A model generated the notes under the pieces. That model was given only the letters and a program-made list of their open reading frames with translations, did no database searches and was not told the origin of the DNA. Made by a program: the position numbers and the translations under genes. Shown here in pieces: positions 33,821 to 44,999 of a DNA stretch of 64,000 bases. Where the stretch lies: the NCBI GenBank assembly GCA_036924285.1, contig JAYKYS010000019.1:3410001-3474000 (forward strand), in the 5' to 3' direction. Position 1 is the first letter of the stretch. Each line of letters opens with the position of its first letter. The DNA is from Asterella californica. Its lineage: Eukaryota; Streptophyta; Marchantiopsida; Marchantiales; Aytoniaceae.

Positions 33821-36030
33821 TCAAGGGCATCCGCTGGCACCTCCCAACTGGTGGGGCGGAGCCGGGATAAGATCTATCTTCTGATCAATCGCCCTTCGCG
33901 GAGGCAGGGTGTTCGAGAGTTTTTCGAGAAGAAGGTGCGAGTATTTAGCTAACAACTGCTGCATTTCTTTTCGGATCGGCAGTTGGGCTACTCGATCTTC
34001 TTCATCGACTTCCTCAAGAGTTTTCTCCGGCAACACCATCCATGCCTCTTCCACTCCTTGCATAGACTTCTTGAACTGTCGAGCTGTGCATACCATGAAT
34101 GCAACTCGACAAGACATATATTGGAGAAACTCGGCGGGTGACTGAGTTTGGAGATCCACCTCTAGTGCAGTACAGTGGTCAATGCCTCGGAGATCCTTTA
34201 ACCACAGATTTTCTTCGGTCAAGTCTATACAGGCTAAGTTTTGCCGAAGCCAAGCCCAAGACAGAATTCCCTCGGTCTTCCCTAGTGGCATAACTAAGAA
34301 GTCATGGCTACGGGTGATCCCAGCGCACTCAACCGGTAACCGTGGTACAGTATGAGTCACCTTAGAAGTACCTCGGACAAATCTGACTATAAGAGGCGAG
34401 GCTAGTCTCTTCGGGGTGAGGTGTAGGTCTAATGCTGTACTCGAAGACAAGACACTGATATCGGCTCCCGTGTCTACCAGCATACGTACTACCCTCCCCT
34501 TGATCCCAACTTTTATCCATGGCAAGTATGCAGGCAGTTTCGAATTACCTCGATCCGCGGTCGGAGGTGCATCTCGGATCGGTGCCTCTCCTCTGTGAAC
34601 TTCGAACTCTGCTGCATCAGGAACAGGTTCTTCAGCCGCGGCTGCCTTCATGTTCAAGGCCCCCATTCGCGCGAGGTATTCTCGGACGAAGTGGCCAGGT
34701 CGATCACAATGGTAACATCCATCAGTACGGGCCGCGGCAGCAGGGAACAGTGGGTTTGGTCGGGGTGGACCTCTCGGCTGTCCCCCTCCTTGGTCTTGCC
34801 TGGGCCGCTGGTTGCCGCGGGCCACTCCTCCACCTTGTGGCCTACGATCGGGTGGCCGCTGACCTCCGATGGCAGGTCCGCGGCCGGCTGCTGCTGGTGG
34901 GGGTGCGCGTTGTCCACCTTGGCCTCCTCCCGAATGATAAGGCCTCCTAGCTCGGTTCTCGGATCCGCCTCGAAACCTCCTGTAGGTGCGAACTTTCTTA
35001 CTCTTCTCCCCAGACTTACCTCTCTGGCGGTCGGCCTCGAGGAGTTCGAGATGTGCGCATATGTCCTCCAATGGCTTCTCCCACCCGAATCTCGTCATTT
35101 CATAGGAGTACCACCCCTGCAACTCCTTATGGAACAGATATTTCTTTTCATTCCCATCCGTAAGGACAAGAGCATTCCACAGATGCCCGAACCTTTGGCT
35201 GTACTCCCTTATGCCTCCAGTTTGCTTAAGGCTATCCATTTCTTGCCTACAGTGACTGTATTCATTGCGGGGCACAAGGTATGTGCGAAGTCGATTCCGC
35301 AATTCTTCCCAGGTGTTGATCTTTGGCTTGCCCTCATTGGAACGCTCCTTCTGATAATTGGTCAACCATTTGAGGGCATCTCCCCTCAGCCGACTGACAA
35401 CATACGTGAATCTGCCTCTCTTAGAATAATGGCTAAGATAATTTTCCATTGAGGCAACCCATAGTTCAAACTTGGGGAGCGAGGGCTCCTCGTAGTATTC
35501 CTGTGGCTTCTCAGGTGAGGGTGCGCGTCGGCGTCTTTTCCTCTCACCTGACCTCCCTCCGGATCGACCACTACTCGGCGGGCTACCTTTCGAGTCCGTC
35601 GAACTCTCAGAACTATCACCTGGATCGTCTGTTCCGACCGCGTCGGATACCGTCGGGGCACCATCGGTCGGATCGGCGGCAGGCGGCGGTGACGGTCCCG
35701 GAGCCGGCGGCTGACTCGCGTGAGACGAGGCTGGCGGAACCGGCGATTGTCCGTTCGGAGCATCAGCCATCCCGAATCGCGTGCAGAGGTTCCTGAGGAA
35801 CAGTTCGACGTCGTTCACTGTCTGTCTTAGTTCTGCACTCGTCGGCGGTGTCCCCGAATGGGCTCCACTCGAGACCGCGGCGGCTGGCACAGGCAGTGAA
35901 GCAGCCTTCGAACCTCCGGAGTCGGTCGGTCGAGGGACGTAATCCGTGGGTGTGTGCGATGCGACAAGGCTGGGAAACCCTGCGTCGGACGATGGGGGCC
36001 GTGAGAGCCCTGCTCTCGGATGTCCCTTCT
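33821..36030 (-). pseudogene. Ty3/gypsy gag-protease, long open frame
   Basis: One open frame of about 690 codons, open further upstream to about 36030. In order: TPPTSAELRQTVNDVELFL; a Ser/Arg linker; the capsid-like block LPKFELWVASMENYLSHYSK and DALKWLTNYQKERS; EDICAHLELLEADRQ; an Arg/Gly-rich basic tail; and a zinc knuckle CYHCDRPGHFVREY, in which the last Cys of C-x2-C-x4-H-x4-C is replaced by Tyr. The retropepsin follows (MLVDTGADISVLSSS, near 34450-34485). The frame runs into the start of RT and is then lost. Length and order match plant Ty3/gypsy polyproteins. The leader ORF copy 3 ends just upstream. Confidence 0.85.
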
Positions 36031-36032
36031 GT

Positions 36033-36427
36033 TTACGTGATATCGATTATCTCGCAATAGAAATCCTCACCAAAATTTCTAATCACAAACTCTCTATGTA
36101 ACGATTTTGGTCTACAGACATAGCGGATCTCCACCCACGTGTTGAATGAAACAAGAGCGGGTAGGTTTAGATCCATGCTCATGAAATCAAGGTATAGACG
36201 GTCAAATCTCAACTGGCCGCATATGTCACTACTGGAAGAATCACCGAGACTGGCGAATTCATCACTTGACCCATGAAATCGTAACCAAAATGATAGACAA
36301 GATACACTCGAAAATACTCACGACGTAGATACATAAGTTTGATGTGGAAAGGATTCAAGAATGATAATTCTGGAGCTGGAAATCTATCCCCATCCATCAC
36401 ATAGCTCTCTTGATCCTTTCGACGCAC
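36033..36427 (-). pseudogene. Leader ORF, copy 3, directly upstream of gag
   Basis: The minus strand reads MDGDRFPAPELSFLNPFHIK, HFGYDFMGQVMNS and VILPVVTY. After a TGA and a frame change it continues MDLNLPALVSFNTWVEI, RPKSLHREFVIRNFGEDFYC to a TAA at 36033-36035. It aligns along its whole length with copies at 22249 and 25123. Here the gap to gag is essentially zero, so it lies between primer site and gag in the same orientation. The family is unknown. Confidence 0.6.
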
Positions 36428-36501
36428 TCATAGTTTCAATTGCCCGGTACCTCGATCAAAGGTCCTTCTAAGAGAGATAATCCGTTCTCTTGGAGTTCTC
36501 T

Positions 36502-36513
36502 GTTCTGATACCA
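36502..36513 (-). promoter_or_regulatory. Primer binding site, minus strand
   Basis: On the minus strand TGGTATCAGAAC lies two bases after ...ATCTTACA. It differs from the canonical TGGTATCAGAGC at one position. Confidence 0.65.
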
Positions 36514-36514
36514 T

Positions 36515-36924
36515 TGTAAGATGAGCTCTAGAGTGAATTCACAACTCGAATGCTCGTGGAGGTGCATTCGCATCCTTTATATAGTGAAAGGAATAGTACA
36601 TGATAAGCTCTCGGGCAATGCTGACCTCTCAAAGTGAGCACATGGATCGCTGACGTGGCTTACATGCAGCCTTAGATCTGAAACAACATCTAGAGGGTTC
36701 AGAATGAACCACGTAAGAGCTCGCTGGAAAGTTCTCAAAACTTCATTCCAGAAACTTCCTTCTGGAAGTTTCTCGGCGGACTTTTGGCACACCCGTCTAT
36801 TGACAGAAGTACTATTTTGCTACATGTATTCTCAGGCCAACTTAGCCGTAACTAATTCTTATACCAAAAACTTCTACCAAACCAATTTCCCCTCTAGTTG
36901 ATAAGTAGAGCTCTACTTATTACA
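36515..36924 (-). mobile_element. Candidate 5' LTR of the minus-strand element
   Basis: Read on the minus strand it begins TGTAATAAGTAGAGCTCTAC and ends ATCTTACA, one base before the primer site, about 410 bp in all. Its right border cuts an integrase frame at 36930. No second copy is recognised at the left end of the gag-pol relic, so pairing with the 31.3-36 kb gag-pol is an inference. Confidence 0.5.
36902..36921. repeat. Perfect 20-bp palindrome at the LTR edge
   Basis: ATAAGTAGAGCTCTACTTAT is its own reverse complement and lies just inside the TG end of the candidate LTR. Confidence 0.85.
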
Positions 36925-36929
36925 CATGT

Positions 36930-37630
36930 CATCCCGTAAGGTATTGAGTAAGCCTTAGTCTTCAGCCACACTCGATCTCTCACCTCCAACTAGACCTCTC
37001 GATGTTTTTGGTTAGCATACTTCGTGTACCGAACCTGAGCCCTCAAGATGTTTTGCTTAGCCTGATGCATTATGCAAGACCGCCTATCTATAAACTCAGC
37101 CACATCAAATGGAGCCTCCCGAATAGTTGCTTCAAATTCTGGGGATTGCAACTGGAGACTAGCGGGAGAGAGAGGGGACTTTTTCTCTCTGTAAACTAAC
37201 TCAAACGGTTTGTAACGCGTGGTTGAATGCAGAGAGTCATTATATGCAAACTCTATGAGGTCTAAATGAGTGGACCAATCGGACTGATCCCTTAAGATGT
37301 AGTTTTTGACCCCTTGTTCGATCATCTGATTCACTCTCTCACTCTGCTCGTCTGTTTGGGGATGATATGCAGCCGTAAACTTAAACTTTGTCCCCAAACC
37401 AGCAAATAATGCAGTCTAAAAGTCATTGATGAACCGAAAGTCATTATTAGATATTATCTCTCGAGATAAACCATGATACTTGAAAATGTGAGTCAAGAAT
37501 AATTGAGCTACTTCCGAGGTTGAGATAATGGTAGTACATGTCACGAAGTGCGCCATTTTGCTCAGCCTATCTACAACGGTCAAAATACAATCATACCCAT
37601 GTGATTGGGGCAACTGTATGATAAAGTTGT
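36930..37630 (-). pseudogene. Ty3/gypsy integrase fragment, older copy
   Basis: The same integrase family as 31316-32690. One frame holds LPQSHGYDCILTVVDRLSKM, IISNNDFRFINDF, a TAG at 37416-37418 where the sister has Trp, AAYHPQTDEQSERVNQMIEQ, FELVYREKKSPLSPASLQL, and a TAG at 36990-36992 where the sister has Gln, ending at KTKAYSIPYGMT. The left edge is cut by the candidate LTR and the right edge by AT-rich DNA at about 37630. Both edges are breakpoints. Confidence 0.8.
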
Positions 37631-40100
37631 TATAAATTTAATTTTATAAACAAAATTGTATATTTATAAAATTAGAAATAAATATATTATTTATTAGATA
37701 ACATGTATATTAATATTTAATATATCTTGTTTCAAAAATATGTGAATTTTTTATTCATTACTGTATTATTTTTATATTTTTCATAATCATATATTTAATA
37801 ATGGATTGTTTATTCATTATTTTTACTTTAATCAAATGAAAATTATATTTTGATCAAACGAAAGAAAAAGACAATGTTAAAATTTATGATTGCTAGATTT
37901 GTGCATGTTTGATATCATTATAAAAACTCATCAATTTAATTTTAAATCTAACTAATTCAAGTCAATGTAAAATTAAGAATGAAAATTTATTATAAAATTA
38001 TCACGATAGATGATATTTATTATTATGTTATGTTAACTTTTACGTTTGAAAATGATACGAATGACTTTGTTGTTAGTGTGTGTAATTCATTAAAAATATT
38101 TATAAGAAAAATGTGAAATAAAACTGAGAAGAATTTTGATATTTAAAGAATTTTTTCAAAAAACTATTACATTTGTTTGTGGGTCTAAAGAGGATCTAAA
38201 AACTTTATGACTCCACTTTGTGAATCTTGATAGTGTGATCTCTTGAATTTCTCATGAGATCTAAACCCACGTCGACTATTAGTTAATTGACATTTCTCTC
38301 GCTATGTTCTCAAAATTTAAGAACTCCGTTGTGTTATTTTTCAAAATTGAGTGATTGGTTTTTAGTTTTTAGTTTTTTCACGTGTATATGAAACGTAATG
38401 TAAAAATATCAATACAATTATAAATACATGATGTTCTCAAAAATATTATGTGAGATTAAGAAATGTCATAAAATATGTCAAGTGTGTCATTTTTTGATGC
38501 GGATGCGGATCTAAAAACTCTATGTTGCATTAAAAAAGTGTGATTTACGATCTCTTTGTCATCCGCATCAATTACAACCAGAACTTGATGACGATCAAAT
38601 TTGTGAGATTAAAAATAACGATTAACATTCACATTGAAATCTCGTACTCATCCCTTAGGAATATCTCATATATCCAACTACTCTTCTAAACGTACGTGGT
38701 ACACAACATTGTTATAGTACTCGTTTTATTAGTTTTATAACGATCTATGTTACATATAAGAAATATATTTATTAATATAATAATAATAATTAAATTTGAA
38801 AAATATTTCTTTGATAATTGATTGATCTTGCTAATAGTCATATGCTTATCTCAAATATTAAGCAATGCGAGTATTGGGTATTGTGTTCTTCGTGAGCCAC
38901 GTTGCAACTATTTTTCGACCAATTGAGATCTATTTTATACCTTTTGCGATACACGTGTTTGAAATAATTTTTTTCTTCTCTCTTGGTATTATATTTCGCA
39001 ATAGGTGGTAATTACATATCCGCTCAAAGCTTTTGGCTGACTTTTATGGAGATAGATCCTTTCCAAAATTTTCTTATTTTTCTTTGGTGTTATTCTGTTA
39101 TATCTTTGAGGCTTCTTTGATGTATTCATCATAAGATATCGAGGTATCTATGGTTTTTTCATTTTGTAACAACCTATGTTACACATAAAAAATTTGTCTA
39201 TTAGTAAAGTGTTTAGTTATAATTAAATGTGGAGAATGTTTATTTGCTGTCCAAGTATTTTAAGGAGGTTCAAGTCAGTCATGACTAGCTAAAGTTAGTT
39301 ATGGTTTAACCTAGCTAAAGTTAGTTATGGTCCTATGTTATCGATAGGACAGTTGAGGATTTATATTTTTGTTTTCGTTATCGTGATCTCACTTGAAGAG
39401 ATCATTGGAAAATGTTTAGAGTTCAATTTTACATTCGGTAGAAGGAGATCATGTGACAGCACATGGAGAGAACGTTGGGTGGAGAGAGAGAGCTAACGTG
39501 ATGTTATCAACATTAGAACTTTTCGTGTATCCCGTAATGATCTATGACGCATTCAAAGTCATTCTTATATCTTGTTCACTTAGAAAAGGTTTGAAGAGAG
39601 TTGAAAGTGGATGCAACAAGAGTGATAGAGAAAAGAGGAGAAAAAAGTTACTTGAAGAGGAAACTTTGAAAGTTTAAGAATTTTACTCTCTGGAAAATTT
39701 ATACAGTCGTTGTCAAATTTTATATGATTTTTATTTTCTTGTAAAAATTTCTAGTATTATAACTTGTCTGATAATCTATATTGGACAACAAAAATCATGA
39801 GAAGAAGAGGTCTAGAGAGGGAGATATATAATTTCAAAATTGAGAGTGTTTATTCGTGAAAATTTAGAAATTCTTTTCTGTGGAAATTTTATACAGTCGT
39901 TGTCATCTTTTCTGTGTTTTTTATTTCTCTATGAATTCCAAGATTGAATCTTGATCTCCATCTTGTAACTACTCTTTCTACTTTTCTAATATTCGTGCAA
40001 TAACTACTCGCTAAAAGAGTACGAACATCACCAATTTCATTCGAGAATAATCTATCATAGATAAAATGAAAAAAATGATTGTAACAACATCTCTTGTGTC
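37630..40100. other. AT-rich DNA, no gene seen
   Basis: Strongly AT-rich, with short frames only. Two related blocks containing TTTATACAGTCGTTGTCA occur near 39700 and 39890. Nothing else is supported. Confidence 0.6.
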
Positions 40101-40159
40101 ATTTCTTCTCCCAAGATAATCATGAGCTTGAGTAACATCATCGTCTTTTCCATCATCCG

Positions 40160-41110
40160 AATGACGACTTCACAACTCAGTCGAGTCCTCTTTTGAAGTG
40201 GACAACTTCTTCGTCTCAATTCTCTTAATCTCGTCCAACTTCTCGACTATTGACTTAAGTAGAGCAGTTACATCTACGCACTTGTGTCTTTTTGTTAAGT
40301 CATCCACTCCACAACTTAGACAAGGATCTTTTCTTAGGAGATGAACTGACTATGATGACAATGGATCTACTCAAAGATTTAAATCAGTAACCTCTTACTT
40401 TTCTTTGGCTCTCTCTGCTCTGATTCTAGTTGGACAATTCACTATTTTATGTCATGACCCTCCACAAAAATAACACCACAAGTCAGTTTCTACTCTTCTC
40501 TTCGAAAATTCTACTTGAGGTTTTGTACTAATGTTCTCAAACTCAACGATAATCTCTTTGGAGCTTTCTCCGACATTTACTATGACATCTAAACTTTGAG
40601 AAAGATTTCTAAGTTTAATGTTTTAATCTTTTGAACTCCCACTCATGTTGTTACACCTTCTCAACCATTAAATGGACGAAACATCTTTTAAGTAAAATAA
40701 TTCTACATTACTTTCTTTAATTCTTCAGAGCTTTATATTAGACAATTGTGTATTATACATGCTATATCGAAATAAAATCCAATCTAAAATTAAATGTTTA
40801 AGATAATATCCTCATGACCATCGTCTGTACTAATCACAACAGACAACTTAAAGTCACTCTTGTAAGGATCCAACTCTACTTCACCATTAGCATTCGTAAC
40901 TTTCACAATGAATGATGCTTTCAACTCCACCTTCTTCACATCTACGCCAATGGTGTAAGAAGCTTTTTAATATAGATCTAAGAGAGCATCCCATGTGTTA
41001 TAGATACGTGTTTGCAACTCTTCTATATTTAACTTTCGCTTCTTTATTTTCGTTCGAACTTCCAAACGTTTCTTCTTCCACCTCGGCATCCACATTAGAT
41101 TTTCTATGAA
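40160..41110 (-). pseudogene. Fossil retrotransposon gag with CCHC knuckle
   Basis: Minus-strand pieces read as protein in shifting frames: EEETFGSSNENKEAKVKYRR (41100-41040), SFIVKVTNANGEVELDPYKS and FKLSVVISTDDGHEDIILN (40925-40800), and then CYFCGGS-stop-HKIVNC at about 40480-40430. The last has exact C-x2-C-x4-H-x4-C spacing with a TGA inside, and is followed by PTRIRAERAKEK. This knuckle and the charged tail are typical of gag nucleocapsid. It differs from the gag families at 19-36 kb. Confidence 0.5.
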
Positions 41111-43079
41111 ATATCTTCAATACTCACTTGTATGCCGAAACGTATATCTTTTACTCGATAAAAGATCTCTCTAAGATTTTTGTGGTCTCTAGTAGCTCAA
41201 CCTCTAAGTTAGTAACTCATGAAGTTTGAACAAAAATTTCTCTAATCATAAGAAACGGTGCTAAAGTTATAAATTTTCAGAGAATTGAAATTTATATATT
41301 TTGACTTCACTCATGATTGTCAACTTTTTATACTTTAAAAAATTATATATCTCTCTCTCCAGTCTCATCTTCTCATCATTTTTGTTTCTTATGATAGCTT
41401 ATCAATCAATGTTTCATGAGAAAGACAATGAATATATAGAACCGTTTGTTTGAAATTTCAAAGGAGATTACATTGGAAATAACGTGAAAATGAAAGAAGA
41501 ATGAATGTTTTTACTACTAGAGTTTTTAAAAGATTTTGTTTTTACGTGATATGAACACCGAGTGAAGAACAATACACATAGTGCAATTGAAGATAAATAA
41601 AAAACGTTGAGTAACGTATTCATCAAAGAAATTTTTTTTCAAAAAAAGTTTATGAGAAATTCACGATGGAGCTCACTCATTTGGATCGACAGGACGACAA
41701 GAGCATTCTCGTCGAGAGGATCGGACCTAAAGACGACCCAGCGGAAAGAACCAGTCGGTCCTAGACGTGTATAAACGTTGGAAAAAAACATGGAAAAAGA
41801 CGGTTGCTTCGCAGTGGGCTACAAGTAAACAGCCGCCTTCCACCGCTCCTGAGGTGGCCACGCCATGAGACGGTTTACATCCGGACAGGTCCTTCACAAG
41901 GTCGAAGGACTGGCCAGCTCTCACCATGAGAACTCATGACTCATGAGTCCTTCGTCAGAAAACCACACACTACGCAGCAAAACAACAGCGTAAACAGGAG
42001 AACAGGACCTTATCCTATACACGTTGTATAAGGACATGAGCGCACTGCGCGTCTCACGACCGCTAGGTGATACTACTCTCTACAAGGACACTCTGTACAA
42101 GGCGTTCTCCGACGATGCCTCGTGTGTTTGTGCGTCTCCCAGTTAGCTCAAATAAGAAGAGAAGAAAGAGCAATACGCACAGGAGAGAGACCGAGGAAAG
42201 AAGAATAAGGAAGATGCTAATGAAATGATGGACATCCAGAAATACGCCGTTGGATCGTTGGACACAATTTTCTATATTCCTGATTTCCCGACGTCTGCTG
42301 AACAGGATTCTGTACCGCCAAGTTAAGTGACAAATTCTTTCACTGCATATTCCGCTTCTGCCGCGCGGCTCCATACAGGCACTAGATGCACCTGAGGAAA
42401 TCCAGTATGCTTCTGTGAACTGATTGGCTTGAGCTTTAGATGCAGTCTGTTTCAGGAAATTCAGGTACTTACGTGTTCAAGATTCTCATGTGAATCTTGA
42501 ACACGGTATATACATGGGAGAGTGCAAGATTAGGTTATCATATTATGTTGTGCTGTGGATGGCGAGACCAAGGGTTTTACAGTTGTGAATGTATGTTTTG
42601 ATCAGTTGCTTTAAAGAGGAATTGGCTCTCATTGCGGATCGTTGTGGTCACAGGTCAAGGGCGCTCCTATCGCGAAGTGGAAATCTCTGAAGAATCGAAG
42701 ACTGCTGCGGTCACCATAGTTCCGCCACCAGGGAGACAGCCATTCCTCCTGGGAGCCGTATTACCTCCCCACCGAATATTTGTATCGTCGTTGCCTTCCA
42801 ACTTTTCAACAGATTATCTGCGTCTGGGCATAGTTTATTATAGGTTTTCTGAATTTTCAAAATCTTGAAGTACGCAGAATGATGTTCTTCGAGAGAACGT
42901 TACAAAAAACAAATGCCGAATAGAGAAGAGACGGATAAAGTAGATTGGCGTTCAACGAGGACACGTACAAACTGAACGTTCGGTGTTCGAGCTCTTCTCG
43001 AGGTGTGATATAGAGAGATATTGATAGAGGATCACTCAGGTGTAAAGTGCATTTGACAGAGGGTTTATGTACCTAAAGG
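41110..43079. other. Upstream region of MED9; no gene seen
   Basis: AT-rich to about 41650, then mixed composition. It contains a perfect 13-bp hairpin (42473-42504). The MED9 promoter and 5' UTR should lie in the last several hundred bases, but no clear TATA box or start site is identified. Confidence 0.4.
42473..42504. repeat. Perfect 13-bp hairpin
   Basis: GTGTTCAAGATTC and its exact reverse complement flank TCATGT. Confidence 0.75.
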
Positions 43080-44859
43080 ATGTCTTGGCAAACACCACAG
43101 CAGCTCGGCCAGCAGCAACAGCCGCAGCAGGACCTGGCATCTCATTTTCATCTGCTTCCAGTATCCTCTTTCATATTTCTTAGTATCCCCTTTCATATTT
43201 CTTTTAGCGGAGTAGCTTGTTGTGTATTTAATTTATGTATACTCTCAGCAATGTTATCGACGGTTTTAAAGCACATAAGTGTTACAGTCATGAGTTAGAA
43301 AACGTTTTGTATATATTTATATGTGTCAACTTGTTGCTTCGACAAAGAAACCTTTGTCGACGACAAAGGTTTCTTTGTCCTTGACACCTGTTGATTTCTT
43401 CGTGAAATGAATGTAAAGATATCATCTTTCAGTCGTAACTTTCTGATGAGTATCTGCCATAAGTTGACGAACCTGGTTAGAGCTAAAAACCAAGGCGCAG
43501 AAGGTGGTTAGCAATGCTGTCTGTACACTCTATTGTGTTTATTGCCGTCTCCATAAAATGAATTCCAACCTCTTGTTTGTCTGTAGACTTAGTCAACTGA
43601 TATAGACAGGGATATCATGATGAAGACTTTAATCTGACGATAGTCTTTTGACGTCTCGAAACAAGTGTTCAGCTGAGTCCACGTTTGAGACTGAACTGGC
43701 CACTTTATTTTCTTTCGCACGTCAACAGCTAATAACAGCTCCTACTACAGTGTATTGACCCTTAACGTTTGCAAGGTCATCGAATCTGCAGCAGATGCAT
43801 TGGAGAGAGGAGCGGTGGACCAGCACGTGAATGAGCTGGTATGTCTATCAGGGCTGTAGAACTTACTGCTGTGATTATTGACGAGATGACATTTGCATTA
43901 TTAACAAAGCTGGAAGTCTCACTAGAGTCTTCTCTGACCAGGTACTGAATTTATTTTTCGCACAGGTTAGTGATCTTGCCGCTCGTTTCGAGAGATGCCA
44001 ACAGCTGTTGAATAACATCACGATCACCACTAACTCAAAACCTGTGGTGCGTACGTCGATTTCTTTTACTGTTGTTCAAGATTTTCGAACGGTCGTTCTC
44101 ACTCTACTTTTCGAGCGAGACTGTCATCCTATATTTCCTCGAAAGGTTAATACTTGCAGTACATCCCTAATAAGCTCTGTCTTCGAGGATGCAGACACTT
44201 CGTTGGCAGAAACAGAAACTTGAAGAATATGAGAATCAGCTCAATTTAAGGAGGTAAGACGATGTCTATGCACATAAGTTCTTTTGACGATACCGTTCTC
44301 TCTTAGGTCCAAGTGGAAAATACATTGGATTTCAGTTTAGAGTGAAAGGTTCACTTTCGTGGTGGTTGTAGAGCAAGGACCTGAGACACAAGACGCTGCA
44401 GGCTTGAACCATGGACTAGGAATAGGAGTCAATGCACTAACAATCGTGTGATGTCCGTATGAGTTCTATGACGATAGACTTATGGATGTGGGACTAACAA
44501 TCGTGTGATGTCCGTATGAGTTCTATGACGATAGACTTATGGATGTGGGACTAACAATCGTGTGATGTTCGCATGAGTTCTATGACGATAGACTTATGGA
44601 TGTTGGGGGAGGCGTGAATTTATCAGGCTGACATTGTTGGCTATTGTCATCTTCAGTGATTTGCTCTTGGAATACAAGACGATGGTGGAGCAGGTTGTAA
44701 ATCCAGATCATTGATATTCGCCAGCGTTTAGTCTGCTTAGGAGGAATCACGGTGAAGTTCACGGCTTATAGACATACAATGGTCTTTGGATGGAGGAGTG
44801 GGACCTTGGGTCTTCGCCAGTTCTATTTAAGCCATTGTACATTTCTCTCCCACAGTTAG
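43080..44859 (+). CDS. MED9: Mediator complex subunit 9 (MED9)
   Basis: MED9 is a small middle-module subunit of Mediator, linking transcription factors to RNA polymerase II in the nucleus. Exon 1 is 43080-43160 (MSWQTPQQLGQQQQPQQDLA, then SHFHLLP), matching the Gln-rich lead and the SHFHLL motif of plant MED9. Exon 2 is 43776-43838 (VIESAADALERGAVDQHVNEL). Exon 3 is 43966-44046 (VSDLAARFERCQQLLNNI...), matching the family's NEL...F-KCQQLLNSI core. All three are in phase with GT-AG borders. A fourth exon ending at 44253|GTAAGA encodes MQTLRWQKQKLEEYENQLNL. Its start is uncertain (perhaps 44175 with the exon 3 donor at 44050). The last exon probably adds one residue and a stop after the acceptor at 44855; an alternative acceptor lies at 44306. 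Residues expected between HLLP and VIE are not found, so a microexon may be missed. The protein, about 100 residues, is short for the family. Confidence 0.75.
43341..43379. repeat. Perfect 19-bp hairpin in MED9 intron 1
   Basis: GACAAAGAAACCTTTGTCG and its exact reverse complement are separated by a single base. Confidence 0.85.
44436..44606. repeat. Tandem repeat, three copies of 57 bp, in the last MED9 intron
   Basis: Copies start ACTAACAATCGTGTGATGT at 44436, 44493 and 44550. The first two are nearly identical; the third has a few changes. There is no coding meaning. Confidence 0.9.
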
Positions 44860-44861
44860 AT

Positions 44862-44930
44862 CAGCAATATAGTATTGGAGGGCAATGTCGGAGCATCTAC
44901 AGCAATACAGTACTGGAGGGCAATACGATC
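44862..44930. repeat. 28-bp duplication around the MED9 3' end
   Basis: CAGCAATATAGTATTGGAGG at 44862 recurs as CAGCAATACAGTACTGGAGG at 44900. The 38-bp offset is not a multiple of three. Confidence 0.7.
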
Positions 44931-44999
44931 AAGAAGAGTGGGATTTTGAGCGAATCCGAATTCGCTTTGTGTATGTCATTTCTGTGATTGAAATTGACC

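Noticed and set aside
34519..35452. Long plus-strand frames (up to 285 codons)
   Set aside because: Antisense to the well-supported gag-protease frame on the minus strand.
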